Below, in pieces: positions 6,198 to 13,555 of a stretch of DNA of 13,555 nucleotides (position 1 is its first letter; each line of letters begins with the position of its first letter). Below the pieces are notes generated by a model. That model did no database searches. It saw only the letters and a program-made list of their open reading frames with translations, and was not told the origin of the DNA. Origin of the DNA: Bacteroidales bacterium (GTDB taxonomy: Bacteria > Bacteroidota > Bacteroidia > Bacteroidales > F082); the NCBI GenBank assembly GCA_024762735.1, contig JANTGU010000028.1:1-13555 (forward strand), written 5' to 3'. The translations under genes and the position numbers were made by a program.

Positions 6198-6851
6198 ATG
6201 GCATTAAAGTTAACAAAGCGGTTTTATCAGAATCTGGAACATAACATCAGTTTACTGGTTTTGAATTTTATTTATGTTTTCGTATGGGGATTTACCACGG
6301 GTAAACTGGAACAATACGGGTATGGTTTCATTTTTTCCCTGATTTTTATTTTTGCCATTCGCGCCATCAAGCAGCACAACTCGCGATTATATTATTTTTC
6401 GGCAGCGGCAGTCATTATTTTTTGGTTATCGTTCTTTTTTGAACTCAAATACTTTATAGTGATTTCGTACCTTTTCTCGGTGTTATTTTTTATAGTGGTG
6501 GTGGTGCTGTCAGTAATCAAACTGGCCAAAGCCAGGGAGATATCGGCTATCGAGTTTATTGAAGCGGTGAATATTTACTTTTTTCTGGGAATAATTGGTT
6601 CAATTCTTTTATCAATTGTTTATTGGTTCTATCCGGATGCGTTCAACGCGAGTGTTCCGCTAACAGCTCCCGCTGATTTAATCTATTTTAGTTTTGTAAC
6701 TTTAACCTCCCTCGGGTATGGCGATATTTCGCCAATAAACCCGATGGCCAGGAGCATCGCTATTTTTCTTAGTTTTTCGGGGCAGATATACATAGCCATG
6801 ATTATTTCGATGTTGGTGGGTAAATACCTGAATGCAAAATCGAAAGATTAG
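6198..6851 (+). CDS. Six-helix potassium channel protein (Ion_trans_2 pore)
   Basis: Inner-membrane channel. Counting from the ATG at 6198 (217 residues), helices lie at about 18-34, 40-55, 66-82, 87-106, 125-144 and 184-208. A re-entrant pore between the last two carries the selectivity filter T168-LTSLGYGD-176, matching the K+ signature TxGYGD. There is no regulatory RCK/TrkA-N or cyclic-nucleotide domain, and no regular arginine ladder in the fourth helix, so voltage sensing is not evident. An in-frame ATG at 6150 would add 16 residues, but those codons overlap the likely promoter. The gene is divergent from the M16 peptidase. The terminator hairpin that follows points toward the opposite-strand gene, so this gene's own transcript end is unclear. 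Confidence 0.85.
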   Translation: MALKLTKRFYQNLEHNISLLVLNFIYVFVWGFTTGKLEQYGYGFIFSLIFIFAIRAIKQHNSRLYYFSAAAVIIFWLSFFFELKYFIVISYLFSVLFFIVVVVLSVIKLAKAREISAIEFIEAVNIYFFLGIIGSILLSIVYWFYPDAFNASVPLTAPADLIYFSFVTLTSLGYGDISPINPMARSIAIFLSFSGQIYIAMIISMLVGKYLNAKSKD

Positions 6852-6891
6852 CCGCTGAATATTGTTGTTGAAAGCGTGAACATCCTTGCCC

Positions 6892-6921
6892 AAAAAAGCC
6901 CGCACTCTATGGAGTGCGGGC
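6892..6921 (-). terminator. Intrinsic terminator for the YadA-head protein gene
   Basis: A perfect 10-bp stem, GCCCGCACTC (6898-6907) with GAGTGCGGGC (6912-6921) around a 4-base loop, is followed on the minus strand by six T (6897-6892). It lies 60 bp after the stop of the 894-residue gene. On the plus strand the tail is TTGTCAAG, so it should act poorly for the channel gene. Confidence 0.88.
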
Positions 6922-6981
6922 TTGTCAAGAACCAAATTTCCTACCTTTGGTTAATTATTTTGATCAATCATTATTCCGTTT

Positions 6982-9666
6982 CTATTTTCTATAAACCACA
7001 AAATTCAAGTAGGTATTCACCAGGCTTCCACTGAGATCCCACGCCCTTATTCTAAAATAGCCATAGTTTTTTTCGTAGGTTAAAATAACCGGCCCACTGG
7101 TTCGTAGTGCATTGGCTACCACTAAATAGGCCTTGTCAGAATTATAGCTATCGAAGGTAATTTTGTACACACCGGTACTCTCCAGTGTAGAAGTAAAGCC
7201 ACTGGTTGATTCGGTTGAATAATAACTCCCGTCACTATCTTTCAAGCTGCCGTAGATGTAGGGTTTCAGGTCGGCATCGGTGCCGCTGACGGGAGCGGTT
7301 ATTTTGTTATCGAATAAGGCAACCCCATTCTTATAAACTATAATAGCATCACTCCTATGATTCATATCATATCCGTATCCAATAACAAATAACCTATCAG
7401 TATCAGTCCACCCCGTAACATCTGCCGGTGTGTATGTTGTGTTATAGGATCCCAGGACAACTTCCCTGTATGAGGGTGCTGATACACCGGTTCCTGCTGC
7501 AAATGATCCATCCCCACTTGCAATTGAGTTCATGCCTATTGCTGTTGAATTACTTCCCGAAGCTAATGTTCCAAATCCCATAGCAACAGAATAATTGCCA
7601 ACATTTACATCATCCCAATTACTATTAAAAACTCTACCAACTCGAAAGGCTGCCTTATACGGATTGAAAAACATCCGCGTTCCGTATCCGGTTACTTCCG
7701 TATCGATTGTATTACCCGACCCTTGTGCACCGGTGACCAAAAAACCATCTGTTCCATTAATTCGTACAGCACCATTGTCGGCAGTGATATTTTTACCTGC
7801 TCCTGAGCCTCCTTCATCGTAGGCTTGGTCTAACGTATTGTTAACACCCACATCATCATCTGCCGGCCTCCATTTGGCACCGTTCCAACTTAATATTTGG
7901 CCTACCAACGGGGCATTTGTAGAAACATCCACATCGTTATGAGTATCAATAGAACCTGCTGCTGAAACCGGAGCATTTACCCACGATACCGTATCATTGC
8001 CATTGGTTTGCATAAGCTGGCCTGCCGTGCCATCGGTTAACGGCATAAAATATTCATCGTTGATGTTTATGCGGCCGTTTTTGTAAATAGTAAGGGCGTT
8101 GTGCTTTGCACTTGGAGAGGCGCCGTTGCCAACGACAAACAATCGGTCTGATGTATTCCATGAGGTTGAGCTTACAGGTGTATAATCGGTATTGTTTGAG
8201 CCCATTGATGTTTCCACATAAGAAGGTGCGGTTGTGGATAGGCCCATTGCAGTTGAAATTTTCCCGGAGGCAATCGTGGTATTCCCTATCGCTGTAGAAA
8301 CAATACCGGATGCAAGCGTACCAAAACCCGTTGACAAGGAATAATCACCGGAGGCGATTGTATTATAACTCAAAGCTGTAGCATAACGGCCGCTGGCTTT
8401 TGTTTCGTAACCCATTGCCACAGAATAAAGCCCAATATTTATACCATCCCATTGGCTAGCGTTTACATACCCTGCTCTAAAAGCCGCTTTATATGGATTA
8501 AAAAACATTCTTGTACCTTCACCTGTTACTTCATTGTCAATTGTATTTCCTGAAAATACTGTCCCTGTAACCAAAAACCCATCGGTACCATCCACCCTCA
8601 CGGCACCGTTATCAGCGGTAATATTTTTACCTGCACCTGCACCACCCTGGTCGTAAGCTTCATCAAGGGTGTTGCTAATCGTAGAAGCATCTATCCAGCT
8701 CACTGTATCGTTACCGTTGGTTTGCATAAGCTGGCCTGCCGTGCCATCGGTTAACGGCATGTAATATTCATCGTTGATGTTCATACGGCCGTCCTTGTAA
8801 ATGGTTAAGGCGTTACTTTTATTGCTTGAAGAGGTGCCATTGCCGATAACAAACAAACGATCAGATATACTCCATGAGTCTGTACCTACAGGCGTATAGT
8901 CCGTATTGCTTCTGCCAATAACTACTTCTCCCTGGGAAGGTGCCGTAGTAAACATTCCTAGTGCAAAAGAGTATTGACCTGAAGCTGTTGCATAATATCC
9001 TAATGCTGTTGAATTAAATCCGGATGCAAGCGTGGCTTCTCCCAAGGCAGTTGAATGTGAGCCCGATGCAACTGTATTTGACCCCATTGCAAAAGAAACA
9101 CCACCTGATGCTTTTGCACCTTCACCGGCCGCAAATGAGCGATAACCTATATTAGCATCATCCCATTGGGTACTGTTTACATACCCTGCCCTGAATGCTC
9201 CTTTATTAGGGTTAAAAAACATTCGGGTTCCGGCACCTGTAATCTCGTTATCAATTGTATTTCCCGAACCAAATGTTCCGGTTACTAATAAGCCGTCAGT
9301 CCCATCCACCCTCACGGCACCATTATCAGCGGTAATACTTTTGCCGGCTCCGGCACCACCCTGGTCGTAGGCTTCATCCAACGTGTTGGCGGTGGTTGAC
9401 CCAATAGGAAACCATGTATTATTAGTGCAATAATAAAAAGTGCTGTCGTCGGTAACATAAACCAACAGCCCGTTGGCCGGGTTTTGGATATTGTCGCGCT
9501 GGGTGGCGGTCATGCGCGGGATAAGGATACCTGCCGTGTCGGATTTTATATCCAGCATGGCAGATGGATTGGCAGTACTGCCATCGGTGTTAATCGCAAC
9601 CTGACTTATGGCCGGTGCTGTTATTAACAAGGCCACAAATAAGAAATAATAATAAAGCTTTTTCAT
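6982..9666 (-). CDS. Secreted modular protein with three YadA-head-like repeat modules
   Basis: An 894-residue exported protein with a Sec signal peptide (KK then hydrophobic core 5-20, cleavage likely near the S21-Q22 bond) and no lipobox cysteine. Residues 22-90 form the N-terminal block seen in Bacteroidota tail-fibre-like proteins (VAIN, SAMLDIKS, GILIPRMT, GLLVYVTDD). Three large modules begin with NTLD(E/Q)AYD at 94, 332 and 610. Each holds a conserved GAVR-GTDG-LVTG strand block, a TRMFFNP block, several YadA head repeats of about 14 residues (ASGxxSTALG type) and a SDRLFV(I/V)G closing block. Residues 571-604 form an extra tail-fibre-type linker (VGQILSWNGAKW), and 790-894 a C-terminal beta domain. 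There is no autotransporter anchor and no T9SS sorting domain. I infer a trimeric, adhesin-like surface fibre. It follows a small gene by 41 bp. Confidence 0.82.
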   Translation of the reverse strand: MKKLYYYFLFVALLITAPAISQVAINTDGSTANPSAMLDIKSDTAGILIPRMTATQRDNIQNPANGLLVYVTDDSTFYYCTNNTWFPIGSTTANTLDEAYDQGGAGAGKSITADNGAVRVDGTDGLLVTGTFGSGNTIDNEITGAGTRMFFNPNKGAFRAGYVNSTQWDDANIGYRSFAAGEGAKASGGVSFAMGSNTVASGSHSTALGEATLASGFNSTALGYYATASGQYSFALGMFTTAPSQGEVVIGRSNTDYTPVGTDSWSISDRLFVIGNGTSSSNKSNALTIYKDGRMNINDEYYMPLTDGTAGQLMQTNGNDTVSWIDASTISNTLDEAYDQGGAGAGKNITADNGAVRVDGTDGFLVTGTVFSGNTIDNEVTGEGTRMFFNPYKAAFRAGYVNASQWDGINIGLYSVAMGYETKASGRYATALSYNTIASGDYSLSTGFGTLASGIVSTAIGNTTIASGKISTAMGLSTTAPSYVETSMGSNNTDYTPVSSTSWNTSDRLFVVGNGASPSAKHNALTIYKNGRININDEYFMPLTDGTAGQLMQTNGNDTVSWVNAPVSAAGSIDTHNDVDVSTNAPLVGQILSWNGAKWRPADDDVGVNNTLDQAYDEGGSGAGKNITADNGAVRINGTDGFLVTGAQGSGNTIDTEVTGYGTRMFFNPYKAAFRVGRVFNSNWDDVNVGNYSVAMGFGTLASGSNSTAIGMNSIASGDGSFAAGTGVSAPSYREVVLGSYNTTYTPADVTGWTDTDRLFVIGYGYDMNHRSDAIIVYKNGVALFDNKITAPVSGTDADLKPYIYGSLKDSDGSYYSTESTSGFTSTLESTGVYKITFDSYNSDKAYLVVANALRTSGPVILTYEKNYGYFRIRAWDLSGSLVNTYLNFVVYRK
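8003..8760. repeat. Intragenic large direct repeat in the YadA-head gene
   Basis: Modules 1 and 2 of the protein are repeated in the DNA at a 714-bp period (238 codons). A 44-bp stretch is identical at 8003-8046 and 8717-8760, and flanking sequence is similar. Module 3 (roughly 7300-7840) is more diverged. Confidence 0.8.
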
Positions 9667-9707
9667 AATGGTTGGTTTTTGTGGTTTTCAATGTACTAAT
9701 ATGTTCT

Positions 9708-9932
9708 TTAAAGGACTTCCAGAGATTTAAGCTCCCGTTCGCCATCAAATAAAATATTCAGGTTGAGTTTTCCTTTGAAATCACTGTTTGAAACCTTGAC
9801 AATATTTGTATTTGAAAATGGTTGTGTCAACATATGCTTGTGTTGATGATTGTAAATAACAACTTCACCTTTTTCAATGATCTTATCAAACTGAATAAAA
9901 ACGGCTGTACCAATGTTGTAAACTAAAAGCAT
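9708..9932 (-). CDS. Hypothetical 74-residue beta-rich protein
   Basis: I do not recognise this gene. The frame extends to a TTG at 9986, but that TTG is part of a likely -33 box, so I place the start at the ATG 9932-9930. The protein has no signal peptide or long hydrophobic helix. It reads as alternating beta strands (VFIQF, EVVIYN, IVKVSNSDF, LNLNILF, LKSLEV). The pattern VxIYN ... VxVSxSDFKGxLxLxI loosely recalls the T9SS C-terminal sorting-domain fold, but it lacks the usual YPNP start and is not attached to a larger protein. It sits 41 bp before the YadA-head gene on the same strand, with no clear promoter between them, so the two probably form one transcript ending at the hairpin at 6898-6921. 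Confidence 0.55.
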   Translation of the reverse strand: MLLVYNIGTAVFIQFDKIIEKGEVVIYNHQHKHMLTQPFSNTNIVKVSNSDFKGKLNLNILFDGERELKSLEVL

Positions 9933-9955
9933 TTTTCGAAGTAAGAATGTGACTA

Positions 9956-9986
9956 CAAAGAAATGGTTATCCTGACATGAATGCAA
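9956..9986 (-). promoter_or_regulatory. Promoter for the small gene and YadA-head gene
   Basis: On the minus strand a TTG (9986-9984) is followed after 20 bp by TTTCTTTG (9963-9956), one base off TAnnTTTG. This would start a transcript near 9952, about 20 bases before the ATG at 9932, and it makes the longer TTG-initiated reading unlikely. Confidence 0.5.
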
Positions 9987-10161
9987 GAAAAACAGGTCAT
10001 CAAAAGGTCATCAATACCAAAAAAACTGAAACGCGTCAAGCAGCATCCCAACAGGCTTGTAAACAGTTTGGACAACCTGTAAATAACTGTATTAATGAAT
10101 TTTATATATTTCTATTTTATAATAACAGCATGAAACTGGTTTCAAAATCAATTTATTTGAT

Positions 10162-10169
10162 TACTTTTA
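10162..10169 (+). promoter_or_regulatory. -7 element of the TPR-HTH gene
   Basis: TACTTTTA followed by CCC is one base off TAnnTTTG, with TTTC about 18 bp upstream as a weak -33. The leader would be roughly 15 bases. No ribosome-binding site is visible before the ATG at 10189. Confidence 0.45.
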
Positions 10170-10188
10170 CCCAATAATAAAGTAATCA

Positions 10189-12105
10189 ATGAAAGTTAGC
10201 AAGGCGGTTTATACTCTTTCTTTGATCATCATTTTTTTGTTTTCGACAGGTGCAGGTTTCCCGGCCTTCGGGAAGGAGTCACATCCGTTACCAGGGCAAA
10301 TTACTGATTCAACAGTCAGCAATCTGATACACGAAATTAAGATTGCAGGCGACCGGTTTCCTGATCGGGCTTTAACCCACAGCAAAGAGGTCATTGAAAT
10401 TGCCAACCGGGAAAAGAACAAAGATTTGTTGCTTCTGGGATACTATTATGCCGCCCAGGCCTTTTACATGCTTGACAATTTAGATTCTTGCTATCTTTAT
10501 TCACAAAAAGCACTGGGGCTGAATGCAACAAACGACACCCTTACCTCGCGTATTTATAACAGGCTAACCATTCTTGAACGCAACTATGGTCATTACACCG
10601 AGGCGCTAAATGCCGGCCTTAAGGCATTAAAATTCTCCAAACATGCCGGCGATTCAATGTTGATGGCGGAGAGCCGGTTAAATCTGGGTAATGTATACAG
10701 GAACCGTGGAAAATTAAATGATGCCATTAAGAATTACTTTGCTGCCTTAAAAATATTTGAGTCGAACAACGACTCAACTGATTTGGTAAGGGTTTACGGC
10801 AACCTGGCCAACACTTACATGGACATAGGCAACAGCAACAAAACCAAATTGTACTTTTTAAAATCTATTAAGTATGCCCGCCACCTTGGTTACGATACCC
10901 GGCACGGCGATCCGCTAAACAATTATGGTGCATTTTTGTATGATGAAGGAAAATATGACTCGGCATTATTTTATTTTGATTCGGCACTCAGAATTTACAA
11001 AAAAACCGGCATGCAGGATGCCATGGCTGCCGGCTATGAAAACGTGGGCATTACCCTTGTATATTTAAATCAGCAAAAAACCGGATTGCAGTATTTGCGT
11101 AATGCCTTCACCATATTTGATTCGTTAAACCTGGCGCGTGATAAAATAAGCGTGCTGCTTGACCTTGGACTGGCGTTCGAAAAAACCGGCAACAACGATT
11201 CAGTCCTGTATTATTACACCCGGGCTTACCAATCGTCAAAATCCATTGGTTATAGTTACGGGATTAAAACATCCTTGTATAAACTGTACCAAATCAACAA
11301 GAAAACAGGAAATCATCAGCTGGCATTGAACTGGCATGAGCAATACATGCAATTTAAAGATAGCGTTGAAAGCGAACACCTTAAAAAGAATTTACAAGAG
11401 ATAGAGGCAAAATACAAAAGTGTTAAACAGGAAAAAACCATCCTGGAGCTAAAGGAGAAGGAGCTGATAGAGCAATCGCGGCAGCGCATTGTGCAGTTTA
11501 TTTTTGGCGTGATAATAACCATTGTCCTTTTTTTGGCCATTCTATTTTGGCTAAAGCGCCAAAAAGATATTCAAATCCATCGTCAGAAAATGATGACCCT
11601 TAAAAACGAGAAAGCCTTGGTGGATGCCGAAATAGCTCAAAAAAAACTGGAAACAGAAAAGTTACAAAACGATATTGAATTCAAAACCCGTCAACTGGCA
11701 GGCCATGCTCTCAACATGATGCAGAAAAACAAGCTGCTTCAGTCCATTAGCACCGACATCGAGGCTAAAATGAAATCGCCGGATTGCGGTGACAAGCAAG
11801 CCATGAAGCAAATCTTAAGGTCTGTTCAGCAGGGGTTGAATATTGACAAAGACTGGGATTTGTTTAAGATTTATTTTGAACAGATTAACGAGCGCTTTTT
11901 CGATAAGCTCAAGGATATTAACCCGGCGTTAACATCCAACGATTTTCGTTTGTGTGCCCTTACCAAACTAAACCTGAGCATCAAAGAGATGGCTTCGGTA
12001 CTCAACATCTCGCCCGACAGTTTAAAAAATGCCCGTTACCGTTTAAAGAAAAAACTCAAATTGGGCTCTGACGAAAGCCTGAATACTTTTTTGAATAACT
12101 TGTAG
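10189..12105 (+). CDS. TPR-repeat transmembrane signalling protein with C-terminal helix-turn-helix
   Basis: A 638-residue one-component signalling protein of a type common in Bacteroidota. A signal peptide or N-terminal anchor (residues 7-20) leads into a periplasmic array of TPR repeats, roughly 45-390, with clear units such as LNLGNVYRNRGKLNDAIKNY (165-184) and GAFLYDEGKYDSALFYFDSA (247-266). A lysine- and glutamate-rich coiled coil precedes one membrane helix at 435-455. A second, cytoplasmic coiled coil spans about 456-525. The end (about 577-626) is a LuxR-like helix-turn-helix: L-x-S-N-D-F-R-L-C-A, then SIKEMASVLNISPDSLKNAR and a basic tail. There is no histidine kinase or receiver domain. 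I infer that peptide or protein binding in the periplasm changes DNA binding inside the cell. It is divergent from the small gene and YadA-head gene, which are its obvious candidate targets. Confidence 0.85.
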   Translation: MKVSKAVYTLSLIIIFLFSTGAGFPAFGKESHPLPGQITDSTVSNLIHEIKIAGDRFPDRALTHSKEVIEIANREKNKDLLLLGYYYAAQAFYMLDNLDSCYLYSQKALGLNATNDTLTSRIYNRLTILERNYGHYTEALNAGLKALKFSKHAGDSMLMAESRLNLGNVYRNRGKLNDAIKNYFAALKIFESNNDSTDLVRVYGNLANTYMDIGNSNKTKLYFLKSIKYARHLGYDTRHGDPLNNYGAFLYDEGKYDSALFYFDSALRIYKKTGMQDAMAAGYENVGITLVYLNQQKTGLQYLRNAFTIFDSLNLARDKISVLLDLGLAFEKTGNNDSVLYYYTRAYQSSKSIGYSYGIKTSLYKLYQINKKTGNHQLALNWHEQYMQFKDSVESEHLKKNLQEIEAKYKSVKQEKTILELKEKELIEQSRQRIVQFIFGVIITIVLFLAILFWLKRQKDIQIHRQKMMTLKNEKALVDAEIAQKKLETEKLQNDIEFKTRQLAGHALNMMQKNKLLQSISTDIEAKMKSPDCGDKQAMKQILRSVQQGLNIDKDWDLFKIYFEQINERFFDKLKDINPALTSNDFRLCALTKLNLSIKEMASVLNISPDSLKNARYRLKKKLKLGSDESLNTFLNNL

Positions 12106-12179
12106 AGGGAAATTAATAAGGATGTTTTAGCGGTGCACAGTTGCAAACCATGCGGGAGGATGATATGGCCTTTGTACTT

Positions 12180-12202
12180 GATTCAGGTTGCAAACCTGAA
12201 TC
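12180..12202. repeat. REP-like hairpin
   Basis: GATTCAGGTT (12180-12189) pairs perfectly with AACCTGAATC (12193-12202) across a 3-base loop. The core GTTGCAAACC (12187-12196) recurs at 12140-12149, 47 bp upstream, there without a strong hairpin. No T-tract follows, so it is not a typical terminator. It resembles short dispersed intergenic palindromes, possibly of the kind mobilised by REP-associated transposases, but I see only one full copy here. Confidence 0.45.
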
Positions 12203-12314
12203 AGCTGAAAGAGGTATTTTAGACTGGATGAAGTGATACCGGGTCTGGCTTAACAATGCAAACTCCAAAAATCAATTTATTATTTAAAATTGACACTATA
12301 TTAATCGCTTACCT

Positions 12315-12365
12315 AAATTAAAACACATAATTTAAAACTGAAATTTAAATCATGTGTTTTAATTT
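12315..12365. terminator. Long AT-rich palindrome, likely bidirectional terminator
   Basis: A 22-bp stem (12315-12336 with 12344-12365) has a single mismatch (A12329/C12351) and a 7-base loop. The arms end in T-rich runs on both strands (TTTTAATTTTATT on plus). It lies between the 3' ends of the convergent TPR-HTH and T9SS-cargo genes, 49 bp from the stop of the latter. Confidence 0.6.
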
Positions 12366-12413
12366 TATTGAACTGATAAAAGGGAACGAGGACTATCTCC
12401 TTTCTCCATGGTA

Positions 12414-13555
12414 TTACTTTTGCCTTATCACCTTGATTACTTTTTGATGGTTTTGCTGCTGCACTTTAACAAAATAAATCCCCGTAGGCAAAGCGGTAAA
12501 TGGAAGCACTTGTTCAGAGTCAATAGCCACATTCAGATAAAAGACTTTTAAACCCAATGTATTGTAAACCGAAACGCTGCTACCATAAAGACCGCTTCCT
12601 TTTAAAACCATGTTGCCCCTGGTTGGGTTGGGATAAGCCATGATACTATTTTCCCAGTTATTTTCTTCCGTTCCGTAGGTGCTAACGGTATAGCAATCGG
12701 AGGTGTCGGCACAGGTTCCCTGTGTCACTGCCACGGCAAAATGTCCGTTGCTTGTGGCTGTAAAAACCCGGTTGGTATCGCCCAATATGGGCTCAAAACC
12801 ATTGTCGCAATCGAGCCACTGGTAAACTGCGTTTTCAGCGTTGGCAGTCAACTCCAGCTCGTTTTGAGTTACCGAAACGTCCACTTTATTAACGGTGAGG
12901 TTAATGGTAATGATGCTATCGCAGCCGGCTGCATTGGGAATGGTGTCAGAATAAACACCACTTTCGGTCCATATATAATTACCGCTTGGCGAAACATAGC
13001 TGATACAAGCCTCTTCGGTTATGGTATCAGAAGTTTCAATACAAATAGCGTCAATTTCAATCAGGTTGCCATTGGGATATCCATTGCAGGCCGTCACCCT
13101 GATGCTGTCGTTTACCGGATCAAACTCAAAAACCCCGCCTGAGCTACAGGCTCCTAAATAAGTGGTTCCATACATTTTCCCGTTGGAGGCCTGGAGCAAA
13201 CTCCCCAACGGATAGCTACCCACTCCATCCCCAAGGCTTGCCCTTTGAACAAGTGTATTATTGGCTATATCATACGAAAAAACCGTTCCTACATTTCCAT
13301 TCTCACCTCCATAACTTGTTGTCCCGTAAAGCTTGCCATCGGTTGCCTGTATCAGGCTTCCTTTTGGCCTTTTGCCGGTTTCGTTGTTTACGAAATCAGC
13401 TTTTTTAAAAAACTCGCCGGTTTCAATATTATATTCAAACAGTACGCCATTATCAGCAGTTGTTCCTCCTTGATAAGTGAGCCCATATAATTTCCCGTTA
13501 TCTGCCTGCATTACACTTCCATAGGGATGAGTGCCGTGCTCGTGTTGGTAATATC
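12414..13555 (-). CDS. T9SS-exported GloVer-repeat protein, 5' end missing
   Basis: The frame stays open to the right edge (YYQHEHGTHPYGSV before the first internal Met at 13511), so the N-terminus and any signal peptide lie outside the window. Numbering from that Met, three GloVer-type repeats (TIGR03803) of about 52 residues carry GS-(L/V)-(M/I/L)-QA-x-(D/N)-GK-(L/M)-YG at -2, 51 and 103. Residues 165-210 are a Bacteroidota repeat with the GCDSIITINLTVN signature. Residues 213-275 look Ig-like (QWLDC ... AVAVTQGTCADTSDC). Residues 291-365 are a T9SS type A sorting domain: YPNPTRGNMVL, VSVYNTLG, LPTGIYFVKV, and a basic end. Known T9SS cargo crosses the outer membrane and has this domain removed or anchored. 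The role of the GloVer part is unknown; a surface or secreted binding function is an inference. Confidence 0.85.
   Translation of the reverse strand, partial: YYQHEHGTHPYGSVMQADNGKLYGLTYQGGTTADNGVLFEYNIETGEFFKKADFVNNETGKRPKGSLIQATDGKLYGTTSYGGENGNVGTVFSYDIANNTLVQRASLGDGVGSYPLGSLLQASNGKMYGTTYLGACSSGGVFEFDPVNDSIRVTACNGYPNGNLIEIDAICIETSDTITEEACISYVSPSGNYIWTESGVYSDTIPNAAGCDSIITINLTVNKVDVSVTQNELELTANAENAVYQWLDCDNGFEPILGDTNRVFTATSNGHFAVAVTQGTCADTSDCYTVSTYGTEENNWENSIMAYPNPTRGNMVLKGSGLYGSSVSVYNTLGLKVFYLNVAIDSEQVLPFTALPTGIYFVKVQQQNHQKVIKVIRQK

Larger units (their letters stand above)
12106..12413. other. Non-coding gap between convergent genes
   Basis: 308 bp with no credible ORF. It contains a REP-like hairpin at 12180-12202, a second loose copy of its core at 12140-12149, and a long AT-rich palindrome at 12315-12365. 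The left half is more GC-rich than the right half. Confidence 0.6.

Noticed and set aside
9933..9986. N-terminal extension of the small gene to TTG 9986
   Set aside because: The codons coincide with a -33/-7 promoter pair, and an ATG at 9932 gives a coherent protein.
9977..10177. 66-codon plus-strand ORF in the divergent promoter region
   Set aside because: Low-complexity composition with no family resemblance, and it overlaps promoters on both strands.
12741..13142. 133-codon plus-strand ORF inside the T9SS-cargo gene
   Set aside because: Antisense shadow of a frame with a clear sorting domain and repeats.

Overview
The window comes from a member of the Bacteroidota, most likely a free-living or marine lineage that uses the type IX secretion system (T9SS). 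Three things point there. One gene ends in a T9SS type A sorting domain. Most intergenic gaps carry the Bacteroidota -7 promoter motif TAnnTTTG instead of sigma70-type boxes. The gene families (three-module YadA-head secreted protein, periplasmic TPR protein with a cytoplasmic helix-turn-helix, AAA ATPase with DUF4143) are typical of the phylum. I cannot name a genus. Nothing here is an intact insertion sequence, prophage, CRISPR array, tRNA or rRNA.

Left part (1-2757). A minus-strand operon encodes a MIO-type amino-acid ammonia-lyase that keeps the histidine ammonia-lyase substrate residues. It is followed by two small four-helix membrane proteins that look like diverged paralogues. The three genes are joined by one-base stop/start overlaps (TAATG, then TAGTG), and the last runs off the left edge with a GTG start. 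A small cytoplasmic thioredoxin-like protein (CAPC motif) is transcribed divergently from the lyase.

Middle (2815-6851). Three minus-strand genes, probably with separate promoters: an AAA_14/DUF4143 ATPase, a CCoAOMT-type O-methyltransferase and an M16B zinc peptidase that begins with TTG. A six-helix potassium channel with a TxxTSLGYGD filter is divergent from the peptidase. The ATPase is the most unusual locus. Its promoter lies almost on the start codon, three palindromes (ACTCA-N6-TGAGT) sit immediately upstream at an exact 22-bp period, and a 14-bp direct repeat flanks the gene.

Right part (6892-13555). A strong intrinsic terminator closes a minus-strand transcript holding a 74-codon small gene and an 894-residue secreted protein built from three large YadA-head-like modules. 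Divergent from these is a TPR/transmembrane/HTH signalling protein, a plausible local regulator. After a 308-bp non-coding gap containing a REP-like hairpin and a long AT-rich palindrome comes the 3' part of a T9SS-exported GloVer-repeat protein, truncated by the right edge.

Most genes can be placed in families. The parts that look least described are the palindrome array before the ATPase, the lyase/paired membrane-protein operon, and the small gene placed before the modular adhesin.
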